A stretch of 64,000 nucleotides of DNA from Emcibacter sp. GTDB taxonomy: Bacteria; Pseudomonadota; Alphaproteobacteria; Sphingomonadales; Emcibacteraceae. The notes beneath the pieces were generated by a model. That model ran no database searches. It was not told where the DNA came from and worked only from the letters and a program-made list of their open reading frames with translations. The position numbers and the translations under genes are program-made. Position 1 is the stretch's first letter. Each line of letters begins with the position of its first letter. The stretch is taken from the NCBI GenBank assembly GCA_021774785.1, contig JAJFIQ010000026.1:62001-126000 (forward strand). The letters are read 5' to 3'. Positions 27,739-37,041 of this stretch are shown here, piece after piece.

Positions 27739-27913
27739 GATGATCCTTTCTTAATCCTGTTTCACTATGCCTCCGAAGAATATCCAAGAAAATACTAGAA
27801 AGGCAAAATTTAATGCTATCTTATGCACACATAAGAAAAGAAAGCATTATATATCTGTTTCTTGTGCCTATGGCAACTGAAACGAACATATTGATTGCTC
27901 TCTTATAATGCGC

Positions 27914-27942
27914 ACAATAGTAACACATTATTGCTTAGTCAA
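27914..27942 (-). promoter_or_regulatory. Predicted ilvB promoter
   Basis: On the minus strand TTGACT (27942-27937), a 17-base spacer, and TATTGT (27919-27914). Transcription would start near 27907, leaving a leader of about 170 bases before ilvB. A long palindrome abuts the -35 on its upstream side. Confidence 0.55.
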
Positions 27943-27945
27943 GCC

Positions 27946-27974
27946 GTTATTTTGTAATAATAGTACAAAATAAC
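27946..27974. promoter_or_regulatory. Palindrome upstream of the ilvB promoter
   Basis: A perfect 11-base inverted repeat GTTATTTTGTA / TACAAAATAAC with a seven-base spacer, four bases upstream of the predicted -35. AT-rich with no T-run, so a regulator binding site is likelier than a terminator for miaA, although it lies 20 bases after the miaA stop. Confidence 0.5.
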
Positions 27975-27993
27975 TATGAATGATATATCAATA

Positions 27994-28878
27994 TTACAAT
28001 TTAAGTCGATTCCACTGTCCGCATTGATTGCGAAACCAGGTTAATTGCCGTTTGGCAAATTGTCTGGTCGCTATCTGGCTGAGTTCGATCATCTCATCCC
28101 GGGTTATTTGCTCGCGCAGATAGCGCATTATCTGCGGTACACCTAGGGACTTCATCACCGGCAATGACTGTGAATAGTTGCGTGCCATCAAGGTCCGTAC
28201 TTCCGCTATAGCATTGCCTTTCTCAATCATCATAATGAACCGCCTGTCGCATCGCTCATATAGCTTCGGGCGCTCCATGGTGATGACATTCTTTTCAACG
28301 ATCACATCATCGCGATCGCACAAGCCGCCCGTGGGCGGTATATCCTGCCAGAATTTCAATGACTTTCCCGTGGACAGAATGACCTCAAGCGCGCGCGAGA
28401 TACGCTGGGTATCGCCGGGGGCAAGCCTGTCGGCCATCTCAGGATCGAGTTTCTTTAATCTGACGTGGGCTTCCCGTGCAGTATCGGGCGTTATGGTTTC
28501 CCGTATCTCCTGCCGGATTTCCAAGTCTATTTCTGGAACAGGTGATAACCCTTCGGTCAGGCTTTTAAAGTAAAGCCCCGTGCCACCGACCACTATGGGA
28601 ACAGCCCCGCGCTGCCATATATCCTCGATGACCGCCAGCGCCATATCCCGCCAGCGATCGGCAGAACAGGGGGCATCGCCCTTTAAGGTGCCATACAGAT
28701 GGTGGGGGCATTGGGCCACCTCCTCAGCATTAGGGCGGGCGGTCAGGTCCGATAATTCACCATAGACCTGCATACTGTCGGAATTGACAATTTCCCCACC
28801 ATAGTCACGCGCCCAGCCAAGGGCGGTTGCTGATTTTCCGCTGGCGGTTGGTCCGGCCAGTAAAATTATTTTTTTCAT
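27994..28878 (-). CDS. miaA: tRNA dimethylallyltransferase
   Basis: A 294-residue enzyme that prenylates A37 of tRNAs reading UNN codons. The P-loop is LLAGPTASGKSATALG at about residues 5-20, followed by the catalytic-Asp region NSDSMQVYGELSDLTARP, the substrate segment VGGTGLYFKSLTEGLSP, and the C-terminal QLTWFRNQC. The start at 28878 is chosen because the P-loop then sits at the normal distance; a frame Met at 28890 adds four residues. Divergent from serB. Confidence 0.96.
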   Translation of the reverse strand: MKKIILLAGPTASGKSATALGWARDYGGEIVNSDSMQVYGELSDLTARPNAEEVAQCPHHLYGTLKGDAPCSADRWRDMALAVIEDIWQRGAVPIVVGGTGLYFKSLTEGLSPVPEIDLEIRQEIRETITPDTAREAHVRLKKLDPEMADRLAPGDTQRISRALEVILSTGKSLKFWQDIPPTGGLCDRDDVIVEKNVITMERPKLYERCDRRFIMMIEKGNAIAEVRTLMARNYSQSLPVMKSLGVPQIMRYLREQITRDEMIELSQIATRQFAKRQLTWFRNQCGQWNRLKL

Positions 28879-28946
28879 ACATTGTCCCATAATAGGGAAC
28901 TATATATAACATGTTCTCATTAACTGCAAAAACAGGTTCAAGATTT

Positions 28947-29834
28947 ATGCCCAACCTTCTCACCTTAATTTCAAATCCGGCAATGCCCACATTAAATGAT
29001 GACATTGTTTCCGTCTATGCCTCACGGCTGGAAGGGGTAACGGCCATTTCATGGCTTTCGGAAGGTGTAGCGGTTGATATATTTTTTGATGGTGATCTGG
29101 CAGAAGCAAAAGCTAGTCTCAGTTCTGATCTGTTGGCAGAAAATTTCGATTTCGGGTTTCAGCAGGCTGCAACCCGTATGAAAAAACTGCTGGTGGCTGA
29201 TATGGATAGCACCATCATCCAGTGCGAGTGCATTGATGAGCTGGCCGACTTTGCAGGCTTGAAGGCTGAAATTGCGGCCATGACCGAAGCCGCCATGCAG
29301 GGTCATCTGGATTTTGAACAAGCACTTCGGGACCGCGTGGCCCTTCTCGGTGGTATGGATGCCGCTGTTCTGGAACGGGTTTATACGGAACGGGTGAAGC
29401 TGATGCCCGGGGCGGAAACCCTGATTAAAACAATGAATGCAAACGAGGCCAATACCGTTCTGGTTTCCGGGGGATTTACTTTCTTTACCTCAAGAGTAGC
29501 CGAGGTCACTGGCTTTCAGGTCAACCGGGCTAATACACTGGAAATAAAGGATGGCAAGCTGACGGGCCATGTCCTGCCGCCAATCGTGGACAGCACAACC
29601 AAGGTTAACAGCCTGATTGAATTTCGCGACAAGGCCGAACTGTCAAACAGTGATGTCATGACGGTTGGGGACGGGGCCAATGATATTCCTATGATCCGTG
29701 AGGCGGGGCTGGGCATCGCCTATCACGCCAAACCCGCCGCAGCAAACGCCGCCGACATCGCCCTGCGTCATGCTGACCTGACGGCACTATTATATTTACA
29801 AGGTTATGGCGACGGGGAATTTGTCACCGCATAA
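28947..29834 (+). CDS. serB: Phosphoserine phosphatase
   Basis: A 295-residue HAD-family phosphatase that makes serine from phosphoserine. HAD motifs are complete: DMDSTIIQCE (nucleophile and acid Asp), SGGFTFF, the Lys in STTKVNSL, and GDGANDIPM. An N-terminal ACT-like region of about 80 residues precedes the catalytic domain, as in the long SerB type. The start at 28947 (MPNLLTLIS) is preferred; an upstream ATG at 28911 would lie very close to the divergent miaA start. Confidence 0.95.
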   Translation: MPNLLTLISNPAMPTLNDDIVSVYASRLEGVTAISWLSEGVAVDIFFDGDLAEAKASLSSDLLAENFDFGFQQAATRMKKLLVADMDSTIIQCECIDELADFAGLKAEIAAMTEAAMQGHLDFEQALRDRVALLGGMDAAVLERVYTERVKLMPGAETLIKTMNANEANTVLVSGGFTFFTSRVAEVTGFQVNRANTLEIKDGKLTGHVLPPIVDSTTKVNSLIEFRDKAELSNSDVMTVGDGANDIPMIREAGLGIAYHAKPAAANAADIALRHADLTALLYLQGYGDGEFVTA

Positions 29835-29884
29835 GCCATAACACTGTAAGAAACCTTTGCAAATATTATCCTAAATATTGAGAT

Positions 29885-30766
29885 TCAGCTTAAATGCTGT
29901 TTGAAAAACGCCATTGTACGTTGCCAGGCAAGCTTGGCTTCGGGCGCCGCGTAACGGCTGGTAGAATAATTGTGAAAACCATGGTTCACCCCGTCATAGA
30001 TATGAGCTACATAATCCTTGCCATTTTCTTTTAAAGCTGATTCATAGGCAGGCCAGCTAGCGTTTACCCGCTTATCCAGTCCGGCAAAATTCAACAACAA
30101 GGGTGCCTTGATGTTGGGGACATCTTCTAATGCAGGCGCACTGCCATAAAAGGGGACCGCCGCCGCCAAGTCCGGCACTCTCGTGGCCAGCTTGTTTGAC
30201 ACACTACCACCATAACAAAACCCGACACACCCAACCTTTCCCGTGCTGTCATCTCTATTTTGTAAATAATCAACGGCGGCAACAAAATCTTCAAACATTT
30301 CCGCCCGGTTCCGTTTGCGCTGCATGGTCCGCCCATCATCATCATTGCCAGGGTAGCCACCCAAGGGATAAAGCGCATCGGGAGCCAGTACTTGATAACC
30401 GCCAAGGGCCGCACGTCGGGCCACATCTTCTATATAGGGGTTAAGGCCGCGATTTTCGTGGATAACCACAATGCCGGCTAATTTACCGTCAGAGTCGGTA
30501 GGCCGCACATACAACCCCTCCATTATGCCCGCACCATTTGGCGAGGGGTAGGTAATGCGTTGTGATGTTATGCGGCTGTCATCCTGTGCCACTTCCTGTG
30601 CATTCGCATATTTTGGCATCAGGCTGTCGGTCAGGGCCGCTACTGTTAAGCCACCGACCGCATAGGTGCTAAGTTTGCATAGAAAGCTGCGGCGGTCCAT
30701 GAAACCGTGAGCATATTTATCGTAAAGGTCATAAACTTCTTGTGATGGATTGATTTTCATCGCCAA
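29885..30766 (-). CDS. Exported dienelactone-hydrolase family protein
   Basis: A 293-residue alpha/beta hydrolase of the dienelactone hydrolase family. The nucleophile Cys is in [16 protein letters not shown], with Asp in [12 protein letters not shown] and His in [10 protein letters not shown] near the C-terminus. The N-terminus has a twin-arginine-like motif DRRSFLCKL followed by a hydrophobic stretch, so export by Tat is likely. Exported family members with this N-terminus are common in proteobacteria, with unproven substrates. No operon partner. Confidence 0.88.
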   Translation of the reverse strand: MAMKINPSQEVYDLYDKYAHGFMDRRSFLCKLSTYAVGGLTVAALTDSLMPKYANAQEVAQDDSRITSQRITYPSPNGAGIMEGLYVRPTDSDGKLAGIVVIHENRGLNPYIEDVARRAALGGYQVLAPDALYPLGGYPGNDDDGRTMQRKRNRAEMFEDFVAAVDYLQNRDDSTGKVGCVGFCYGGSVSNKLATRVPDLAAAVPFYGSAPALEDVPNIKAPLLLNFAGLDKRVNASWPAYESALKENGKDYVAHIYDGVNHGFHNYSTSRYAAPEAKLAWQRTMAFFKQHLS

Positions 30767-30888
30767 CCCCTTCTGTTATATTCCCGGAAAATTACACCCA
30801 TAACCTGTTATGGGGCAATAATTAATAATAAAGTTTGTCGATCAATTATACTGGCTCTGTGGCCGAATACCAGTAACAAGAAGTTTAC

Positions 30889-30918
30889 AAAAAAAAGCCA
30901 TGACGGTTAAGCCATGGC
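30889..30918 (-). terminator. Terminator after the peroxiredoxin gene
   Basis: On the minus strand, stem GCCATG / CATGGC around a ten-base loop followed by a run of eight T, about 25 bases after the stop of the gene at 30943. Confidence 0.85.
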
Positions 30919-30942
30919 CCATTAAATTTATTTCAAATCAAA

Positions 30943-31461
30943 TTACTGCTTCAAGTAAGCCAGCATTGTATCTGCATCGGATACTTCAAAAGGATCGGCG
31001 CCATGATTGTCTTCAAAGCCGTCTTCGATGAACATTTTTGTAATCTCGCCATCTTCCACAACCATAGAATAACGCCAACTGCGAAAGCCAAAGCCCACAT
31101 TGTCTTTGTCAACCAGCATGCCCATTTTACGGCTGAATTCGCCACTACCGTCAGGAAGCAGGAAGACATTTTCCGCATTCTGTGCCTTGCCCCAGTTATA
31201 CATAACAAAGGCATCATTGACCGACAGACAAACAACGCTATCTACACCCAATGCCTTGAACTCATCAAAATGATCTTCATAACCCGGCAAATGCGTTGTG
31301 GAACAGGTCGGTGTATAAGCACCCGGAAGGGCAAACAGGACCACTTTCTTGCCTTTAAAAATTTCATCCGAAGTCAGCATCTTCCATTCAAATGGATTTG
31401 GGCCTTCCAAGGCATCATTGCGGACACGGGTTTTAAAAGTTACGGTAGGTACTCTGGTCAT
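30943..31461 (-). CDS. Peroxiredoxin, Prx5 type
   Basis: A 172-residue thiol peroxidase. The peroxidatic Cys is in the hallmark PGAYTPTCSTTHLPGYEDHF (Cys near residue 54), with the conserved Arg in FGFRSWRYSMVVEDG. The length and the PGAYTPTCS motif are those of the Prx5/PMP20 group, which reduce H2O2 and alkyl hydroperoxides, usually with glutathione or thioredoxin. It is cytoplasmic, with no signal peptide. Monocistronic, with its own strong terminator. Confidence 0.95.
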   Translation of the reverse strand: MTRVPTVTFKTRVRNDALEGPNPFEWKMLTSDEIFKGKKVVLFALPGAYTPTCSTTHLPGYEDHFDEFKALGVDSVVCLSVNDAFVMYNWGKAQNAENVFLLPDGSGEFSRKMGMLVDKDNVGFGFRSWRYSMVVEDGEITKMFIEDGFEDNHGADPFEVSDADTMLAYLKQ

Positions 31462-31679
31462 GGTAATTTCCTTTATTTTAAATATGAATCAGAAGGTGAA
31501 GAATTCTGCTATCTATATACAACAGGATTCGCCAAAAAGCAAATTAGAATTATTAAATTTTATGAATTAACTAGTTATAAATTAAAGATTTTCCCCCACC
31601 TAAGAAAGTGCATTGCCTTATAAATAAATATGGAATGATTATACATCATTCTTGCCAAATTATCCATGCATCAACCAAC

Positions 31680-31708
31680 AAAAAAAGACCGGATCGCAAG
31701 ACCCGGCC
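31680..31708 (-). terminator. Terminator after the DegP-like protease gene
   Basis: On the minus strand GGCCGGGTC / GATCCGGTC (9-base stem, two wobble pairs) with loop TTGC, followed by seven T. It lies about 30 bases after the stop at 31737. Confidence 0.85.
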
Positions 31709-31736
31709 TTTCTGTCATATAGAATTAATGTCTGAA

Positions 31737-33227
31737 CTAGTCTTCCGCATCAAATTTGACGGTTACAAAGGCTACATTACCCCGACGGATAAATTTAAGC
31801 AGTACGCTCTTGCGGCCTTTATCTTTCAGCTCTTCGATACGGGCAACAGCATCATTCACTGTCGTCACAGCTTCCTGTGTTATTTCCACAATGACATCAC
31901 CCCGGCGCAAGCCTCTTTCACCGGCGGGACTATTCCGGTCAATGGATGCTATCAGCACACCTTCCACATCATCTTCCAGCTTCAAAGCTTCACGGACCTT
32001 TTCGGTTATGGGTTCAAGACTCATACCCAGAATGTCCTTGCCTTCCACGGCCTCATCTTCATCTGATATGACCGGCTCATCTTCGGCAACCACATCTTCG
32101 GGAAGCTCATCAATCACGAGGGTAAGTTTCTTTCTTTTGCCCTTGCGCAAAACAACCAGCTTCACTTTCTTGCCAATTTCCGTATTGGCGACCCAAATCG
32201 GTAGTTCATTGCGTTTCTTAATGACCTTGCCTTCATATTCAATAATGATATCACCCGCAAGAATACCGGCTCTGTCCGCAGGTCCACCTTCAACGACAGC
32301 GGATACCAAAGCGCCATGACCTTCTTCCATGCCAAGGCTTTCTGCTATGTCATCTGTCACCTGTTGGAAGCTGATACCAATACGGCCACGTTTCGTATGG
32401 CCATATTTGCGCAATTGACCAATTACATGCTGTGCCTGATTGGAGGGAATGGCAAAGCCAATACCAATATTACCACCAGAGGGGGAAAAGATTGCCGTGT
32501 TAATGCCAATCACCTCGCCTTTCATGTTGAACATCGGCCCGCCGCTATTGCCACGGTTGATGGAGGCATCGGTTTGAATATATCTGTCATATGGTCCGGA
32601 ATTAATGTCACGGTTACGGGCGGAAATAATTCCAGCCGTTATGGTGCCACCCAGAGAATAGGGGTTGCCAATGGCCAATACCCAATCCCCAATACGGGAT
32701 TTGGCATCATCACCAAATGTGACAAACGGCAATGGTTCGTCCGTTTCCACTTGTAGAACCGCAAGATCAAGCTTGTCATCTTTGCCAATTACCTTGGCCT
32801 CAAATTCCCGACCGTCATGCATCTTGATCATCACCACATCTGCCTTGTCAATCACATGGTTGTTGGTGATGATAATGCCCTTTGGATCAATGATAAAACC
32901 AGAACCCAAAGATTGGCGTTGACGGGTTAAGGGGCGTTCTTCTTTATTGTCACGCCCTTCTTCGCCTTCGCGATTACGGTCACTGTTTCGATCACGTTCT
33001 CTGCCAAAACGTCTGAAAAAATCTTCCATGCCGGGGATTTGCGGCATGGTCCTGCGTTCAATTTTAATGGTTTGGGTCGTATTTACGTTAACCACTGCGG
33101 GCAATAATTTATCGGCTAGGTCAGCAAAGCTGTCCGGCGCCCCTTTAGCAAGGGCTGAGGTAGGCGCGATAACAACATAGGATGCGACAATTATCGCCCC
33201 TATAAAAAATTTCTTTAATTCACTCAT
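31737..33227 (-). CDS. DegP/Do-type periplasmic serine protease-chaperone
   Basis: A 496-residue HtrA-family protease that degrades or holds misfolded envelope proteins. A signal peptide (1-28, ending TSALA) is followed by an unusually Arg/Glu-rich linker (about 70-105), the trypsin-like domain with the triad His124 (NNHVID), Asp154 (DLAVLQ) and Ser228 (GNSGGP), then two PDZ domains (PADRAGILAGDIIIEYEG and PAGERGLRRGDVIVEI) with an acidic linker between them. Start at 33227 with AGGAA seven bases upstream. Adjacent to hflC-hflK, another protease-control locus. Confidence 0.94.
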   Translation of the reverse strand: MSELKKFFIGAIIVASYVVIAPTSALAKGAPDSFADLADKLLPAVVNVNTTQTIKIERRTMPQIPGMEDFFRRFGRERDRNSDRNREGEEGRDNKEERPLTRQRQSLGSGFIIDPKGIIITNNHVIDKADVVMIKMHDGREFEAKVIGKDDKLDLAVLQVETDEPLPFVTFGDDAKSRIGDWVLAIGNPYSLGGTITAGIISARNRDINSGPYDRYIQTDASINRGNSGGPMFNMKGEVIGINTAIFSPSGGNIGIGFAIPSNQAQHVIGQLRKYGHTKRGRIGISFQQVTDDIAESLGMEEGHGALVSAVVEGGPADRAGILAGDIIIEYEGKVIKKRNELPIWVANTEIGKKVKLVVLRKGKRKKLTLVIDELPEDVVAEDEPVISDEDEAVEGKDILGMSLEPITEKVREALKLEDDVEGVLIASIDRNSPAGERGLRRGDVIVEITQEAVTTVNDAVARIEELKDKGRKSVLLKFIRRGNVAFVTVKFDAED

Positions 33228-33382
33228 ACTTATTCCTGATATCTTCCATTTATCCAAATTTTATTTTTCTTCCCGGAATTTATTTTTATGGTTTTATCAT
33301 TACCATACTTTGTGACAGAAATGAGAAGTCAAATACCCGTTGATCGTATTTTTTTACAACTTCGTCGCAAAAATGGCCAGAA

Positions 33383-33415
33383 ATAAGGGTGCATACACAT
33401 AAAATGCACCCTTAT
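33383..33415 (-). terminator. Stem-loop after hflC
   Basis: A perfect 12-base inverted repeat ATAAGGGTGCAT / ATGCACCCTTAT with a nine-base loop, about 20 bases after the hflC stop. On the minus strand it is followed only by TTCTGG, so it is a weak or rho-assisted terminator. Confidence 0.65.
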
Positions 33416-33434
33416 CCCTTACTGTATATTTAGC

Positions 33435-34319
33435 TTATTTTTTCTTTTTATTTATGCCCGCCATATCACCAAAATATTTGAAGAAATCACTTTTAGGCGT
33501 CAGCACCATCGTAGTATTATTTTTTTGGAAAGCCACATTGTAAGCCAGCATAGACCGATAAAAAGCATAAAATTCCGCATCCTGGTTATAGGCATCGGCA
33601 AATATCTTCGCCGCTGTCGCATCGCCCTGCCCACGCAGTTTCTGTGCTTCACGCTCTGCTTCAGCCAACAACACGATCCGGTCACGGTCTGCCTTGGACT
33701 TGATACGGATCGCCTGTTCCTCACCACGGGCGCGGATTTCACGGGCCACCTGTTCCCGTTCAGCGATCATGCTGTCAAAGATGGGCTTGCTGTTCTCTGC
33801 TGGCAGGTCGGTACGCTTGATGCGCACATCCACCACCTTGATACCAAGGGCTTCGGCTTCATCCTTTACGGAATCTGAAATAGCCTGACGAAGGGCGCGC
33901 CGCTCACCGGACAGGGCATCTTTAAATTCCCGTCCGCCAAATACTTTACGCAGGTTAGAGTTAATGATGATCGAAAGCCGTGATTCAGCCCCGGTAACAT
34001 TGCGCACCGCCTGATAGACTTTCAGGGGGTCTTCAACCCGGAATTCGGTGAAAGCATCCACGATAATACGCTTCTGATCCTGGGTTATGACAATCAGTTC
34101 TGGGGTATCAAGCAACAAAATCCGCTTGTCGAAATAGACCACATCCTGCAGGAAGGGCGTTTTGAAATGCAGTCCGGCTTCGGATACGGTTTTCTTCCAT
34201 GAACCAAGTTCCAGTACCAGAGCCTGTTCGGTTTCCTTGACGGTAAAAACAGACGCGCCCAGCAAAACAACACTGGCCCCCAGGATGATCAATATAATCA
34301 GTGATTTTAAACTATTCAT
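33435..34319 (-). CDS. hflC: HflC, FtsH protease modulator
   Basis: A 294-residue inner-membrane protein of the SPFH/prohibitin family that forms a cage with HflK around the FtsH protease. One N-terminal membrane helix (residues about 5-25) is followed by the SPFH domain (TEQALVLELGSWKKTVSEAGLHFKTPF) and a long Glu/Arg/Ala-rich coiled coil (IAEREQVAREIRARGEEQAIRIKSKADRDRIVLLAEAEREAQKLRGQGDA). It lies 15 bases after hflK in the usual hflK-hflC order. Confidence 0.95.
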   Translation of the reverse strand: MNSLKSLIILIILGASVVLLGASVFTVKETEQALVLELGSWKKTVSEAGLHFKTPFLQDVVYFDKRILLLDTPELIVITQDQKRIIVDAFTEFRVEDPLKVYQAVRNVTGAESRLSIIINSNLRKVFGGREFKDALSGERRALRQAISDSVKDEAEALGIKVVDVRIKRTDLPAENSKPIFDSMIAEREQVAREIRARGEEQAIRIKSKADRDRIVLLAEAEREAQKLRGQGDATAAKIFADAYNQDAEFYAFYRSMLAYNVAFQKNNTTMVLTPKSDFFKYFGDMAGINKKKK

Positions 34320-34334
34320 TATCTTTATCCTATC

Positions 34335-35375
34335 CTAGTTCTGTTTCTTAATGGCGGGCAATGGCAGGTAAGGCAGCACGCCGCTATTTTCATTTTCCAG
34401 AATAACCTTGTCCGTATTACTGAGGATTCTCTCCATAGTTTCCAGATACAGACGACGACGGGTCACATCTTTGGCCAGCTTATATTGCTCGTAAACGGAC
34501 AGAAAGCGGGCGCTTTCCCCCTCGGCCTTGGTAATGGCCCGGGCTTTATAGGCTTCAGCTTCCTGATTCATTCTTTCCGCCTGACCACGGGCTGTGGGGA
34601 CGATCTTATTCTGATATTTCTTGGCTTCATTGATGGTTTTATCCCGATCCGCTTCGGCCTTCTGCACATCATTAAAGGCTTCAGACACTTGGCTCGGCGG
34701 GGAAACTGTATCCATCTTGATCTGAGTAATCTCAATACCGGCTTCATAGCTGTCTAGTACGCTCTGCATGATGCCACGCACTTCGATTTCAATCTCCAGA
34801 CGTTCCGATGTCATGATCTGTTGAATAGCTGTTCTGGCCACCACTTCACGCATGGCACTTTCAGACACGGCTTTAATACTTTGCTCACGCTGCTCAAGAT
34901 TAAACAGAAAGCGTGCCGGGTCTTTGATCCGCCATAGGATGGAATATTGTACGTCAACGATATTTTCGTCGCCGGTCAGCATCTGGCGCTCTTTCTTGCC
35001 GCCGCCAAAGCCCACGTCGATCTTGTTCACCGCCGTGACTTTGGGAATGATCACTTGATCAATGGGCGGGAAATGGAAATGAAGGCCGGTGCCTTTTGTT
35101 TCTATCCATTTGCCAAAACGCAGAACAACACCTGCCTCATCGGGCTGGACTTTATAAAAAGCCGCATAGAGATAGCCAACAAGGAACATCATGAGGATCA
35201 TCAGGAACATTCCCCTGCCGCCACCTCTGCTGCCACCGCCGCCAAAAGTATTACGGAATTTATCCTGACCCTTGCGAATCAGCTCGTCGATATTTGGTGG
35301 CTCCTGCCCACCTCCGGGCCCACTGCCCCAAGGTCCACGATCTTTACCACCACCATTATTATTTTGCCAAGGCAT
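34335..35375 (-). CDS. hflK: HflK, FtsH protease modulator
   Basis: A 346-residue partner of HflC. The N-terminus is rich in Gly, Asn and Pro (first 50 residues), then one membrane helix (GMFLMILMMFLVGYLYAAFY), the SPFH domain (PDEAGVVLRFGKWIETKGTGLHFHFPP), and a coiled-coil region (NEAKKYQNKIVPTARGQAERMNQEAEAYKARAITKAEGESARF). This layout and length are standard for HflK. It is the first gene of the hflKC operon, divergent from the Mrp gene at 35516. Confidence 0.95.
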   Translation of the reverse strand: MPWQNNNGGGKDRGPWGSGPGGGQEPPNIDELIRKGQDKFRNTFGGGGSRGGGRGMFLMILMMFLVGYLYAAFYKVQPDEAGVVLRFGKWIETKGTGLHFHFPPIDQVIIPKVTAVNKIDVGFGGGKKERQMLTGDENIVDVQYSILWRIKDPARFLFNLEQREQSIKAVSESAMREVVARTAIQQIMTSERLEIEIEVRGIMQSVLDSYEAGIEITQIKMDTVSPPSQVSEAFNDVQKAEADRDKTINEAKKYQNKIVPTARGQAERMNQEAEAYKARAITKAEGESARFLSVYEQYKLAKDVTRRRLYLETMERILSNTDKVILENENSGVLPYLPLPAIKKQN

Positions 35376-35515
35376 GTAAATGCTCCTTACATAAGAAAAT
35401 ATCAGCCAACAACAGGAAAAATCATATTCCCCCTGTAAAAAAAAATCTTAATCCTTATATTCCAACTGTGAGCCCAGAACAATAGAATTACAACAGAATC
35501 ATAGATAGGGACTTT

Positions 35516-36598
35516 ATGGCCGAGATCAAGCGCGAACAGCTACTGAATATCCTAAAAAATATCCTTCACCCCAACAAAGGCGCTGACATTGTCTCACTTG
35601 GCATGGTTCAGGGGCTTGTGATCAAGGGTGATGAAGTGGGTTTTGCCCTCAATATCAACCCGTCAGAAGCCGAAATGATGGAACAGATCAGGAAAATCTG
35701 TGATGCAAAACTGTTGGAAATCCCCGGCATTGGCAAGGTGGTCTCTGTATTGACGGCGGAACGGGATCCATCGAAAGAAGTTCCGAACATGCAATCCCCG
35801 ACCAAGGGTAGCGGCCCCCTGAAACATACCAGCAAAATTCCCGGTGTGAAACATGTGATCGCGGTCGCCAGCGGCAAGGGCGGTGTGGGCAAATCCACCA
35901 CCGCCGTTAATCTGGCATTGGCCCTGCAGGCTGTCGGCCTGAAAGCCGGAATTTTTGATGTTGATATTTACGGCCCCTCGGTCCCCATGCTGTTGGGTGT
36001 GACGGTAAAGCCTGCCCAAGGCCCGGACAAGAAAATCATCCCCATCATCGCCCACGGCCTTGTCAGCATGTCACTGGGTTATCTGATGAAACAGGATACC
36101 GCCACCATCTGGCGCGGTCCTATGGTGATGAGCGCCGTCAAGCAAATGATTGCCGATACCAAATGGGATGTGAATGGCGAGCTTGATGTCCTTGTCCTTG
36201 ACCTGCCGCCGGGCACTGGCGACGTGCAGCTGACCCTGGCCCAGAATGTAGATATGGATGGGGCTGTTGTAGTCTCGACACCACAGGATATTGCCCTGAT
36301 TGATGCCCGCAAGGGGTTGGATATGTTCGAGAAGACTGACACAAAAGTTTTTGGCATCATTGAAAATATGAGTTATTTCCTCTGCCCGTCCTGTGGTGAA
36401 CGGTCTGACATATTTGGCCATGGCGGCGCACGCGAAACTGCTGAAAAACTGAATGTTGACTTCCTCGGTGAAATTCCGCTTCATATGGACATCAGAACCA
36501 CGTCCGATAACGGCACACCCATCGTGAGCCACACCCCCGATAGTCCCCATGCCGAGATTTATATTAATATCGCCCGTAAGGTGGCGGCAAAATTATGA
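35516..36598 (+). CDS. Mrp/ApbC-family iron-sulfur cluster carrier ATPase
   Basis: A 360-residue P-loop ATPase that carries and transfers [4Fe-4S] clusters. An N-terminal MIP18/DUF59 domain (residues 1-85) is followed by a deviant Walker A SGKGGVGKSTTAVNLALAL (120-127 core), the IFDVDIYGPSVPMLLG segment, the Asp-rich VLDLPPGTGDVQLTLAQ, and the cluster-binding pair FLCPSCGE near residues 284-287. Cytoplasmic. It overlaps the next gene by four bases (ATGA). Confidence 0.96.
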   Translation: MAEIKREQLLNILKNILHPNKGADIVSLGMVQGLVIKGDEVGFALNINPSEAEMMEQIRKICDAKLLEIPGIGKVVSVLTAERDPSKEVPNMQSPTKGSGPLKHTSKIPGVKHVIAVASGKGGVGKSTTAVNLALALQAVGLKAGIFDVDIYGPSVPMLLGVTVKPAQGPDKKIIPIIAHGLVSMSLGYLMKQDTATIWRGPMVMSAVKQMIADTKWDVNGELDVLVLDLPPGTGDVQLTLAQNVDMDGAVVVSTPQDIALIDARKGLDMFEKTDTKVFGIIENMSYFLCPSCGERSDIFGHGGARETAEKLNVDFLGEIPLHMDIRTTSDNGTPIVSHTPDSPHAEIYINIARKVAAKL

Positions 36599-37002
36599 AT
36601 GATGCTTATCTGATAGATATTCTGGCCACGACCAAGTCCATTGCCCTTGTAGGCGCAAGCCACAAGCCAGCGCGGCCCTCTCACCGGGTAATGACGTTCC
36701 TGATTGCACAGGGTTACGATATGTATCCCGTCAACCCGGGACTGGCGGATACCGAACTGCTGGGGTGTAAAGTATATGCCAGCCTGTCCGACATCCCCTT
36801 TGACATTGATATGGTGGATATATTTCGCAAATCCGATGCGGTAGGGCCCATCGTTGATGCGGCCATTGAAAAAGGCGTCAAGGTTATCTGGATGCAGCTA
36901 GGCGTAATCAACCATGATGCCGCCAGGGTCGCTGAACAGGCGGGACTGAAGGTGATCATGGATCGATGTCCCGCTATTGAAATACCAAGATTAGGGCTAT
37001 AA
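36595..37002 (+). CDS. CoA-binding domain protein (YccU-like)
   Basis: A 135-residue protein with a CoA-binding Rossmann domain: SIALVGASHKPARPSHRVMTFLIAQGYDMYPVNPGLADTELLGCKVYASLSDIP, then VDIFRKSDAVGPIVDAAIEKGVKVIWMQLGV. This is the small stand-alone family often called YccU. It binds CoA in known structures, but the physiological role is not settled. It overlaps the Mrp gene by four bases, so translation is coupled. Confidence 0.88.
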   Translation: MNDAYLIDILATTKSIALVGASHKPARPSHRVMTFLIAQGYDMYPVNPGLADTELLGCKVYASLSDIPFDIDMVDIFRKSDAVGPIVDAAIEKGVKVIWMQLGVINHDAARVAEQAGLKVIMDRCPAIEIPRLGL

Positions 37003-37041
37003 GAAAATAGATATAATACTGTATAATATTGGAAAACTTCT

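Noticed and set aside
27820-27890. A 22-codon minus-strand frame in the ilvB leader (starts MFVSVAIG) as an attenuation leader peptide
   Set aside because: Val, Ile and Leu are present but not in runs, there is no convincing ribosome site, and no terminator hairpin with a T-run follows.
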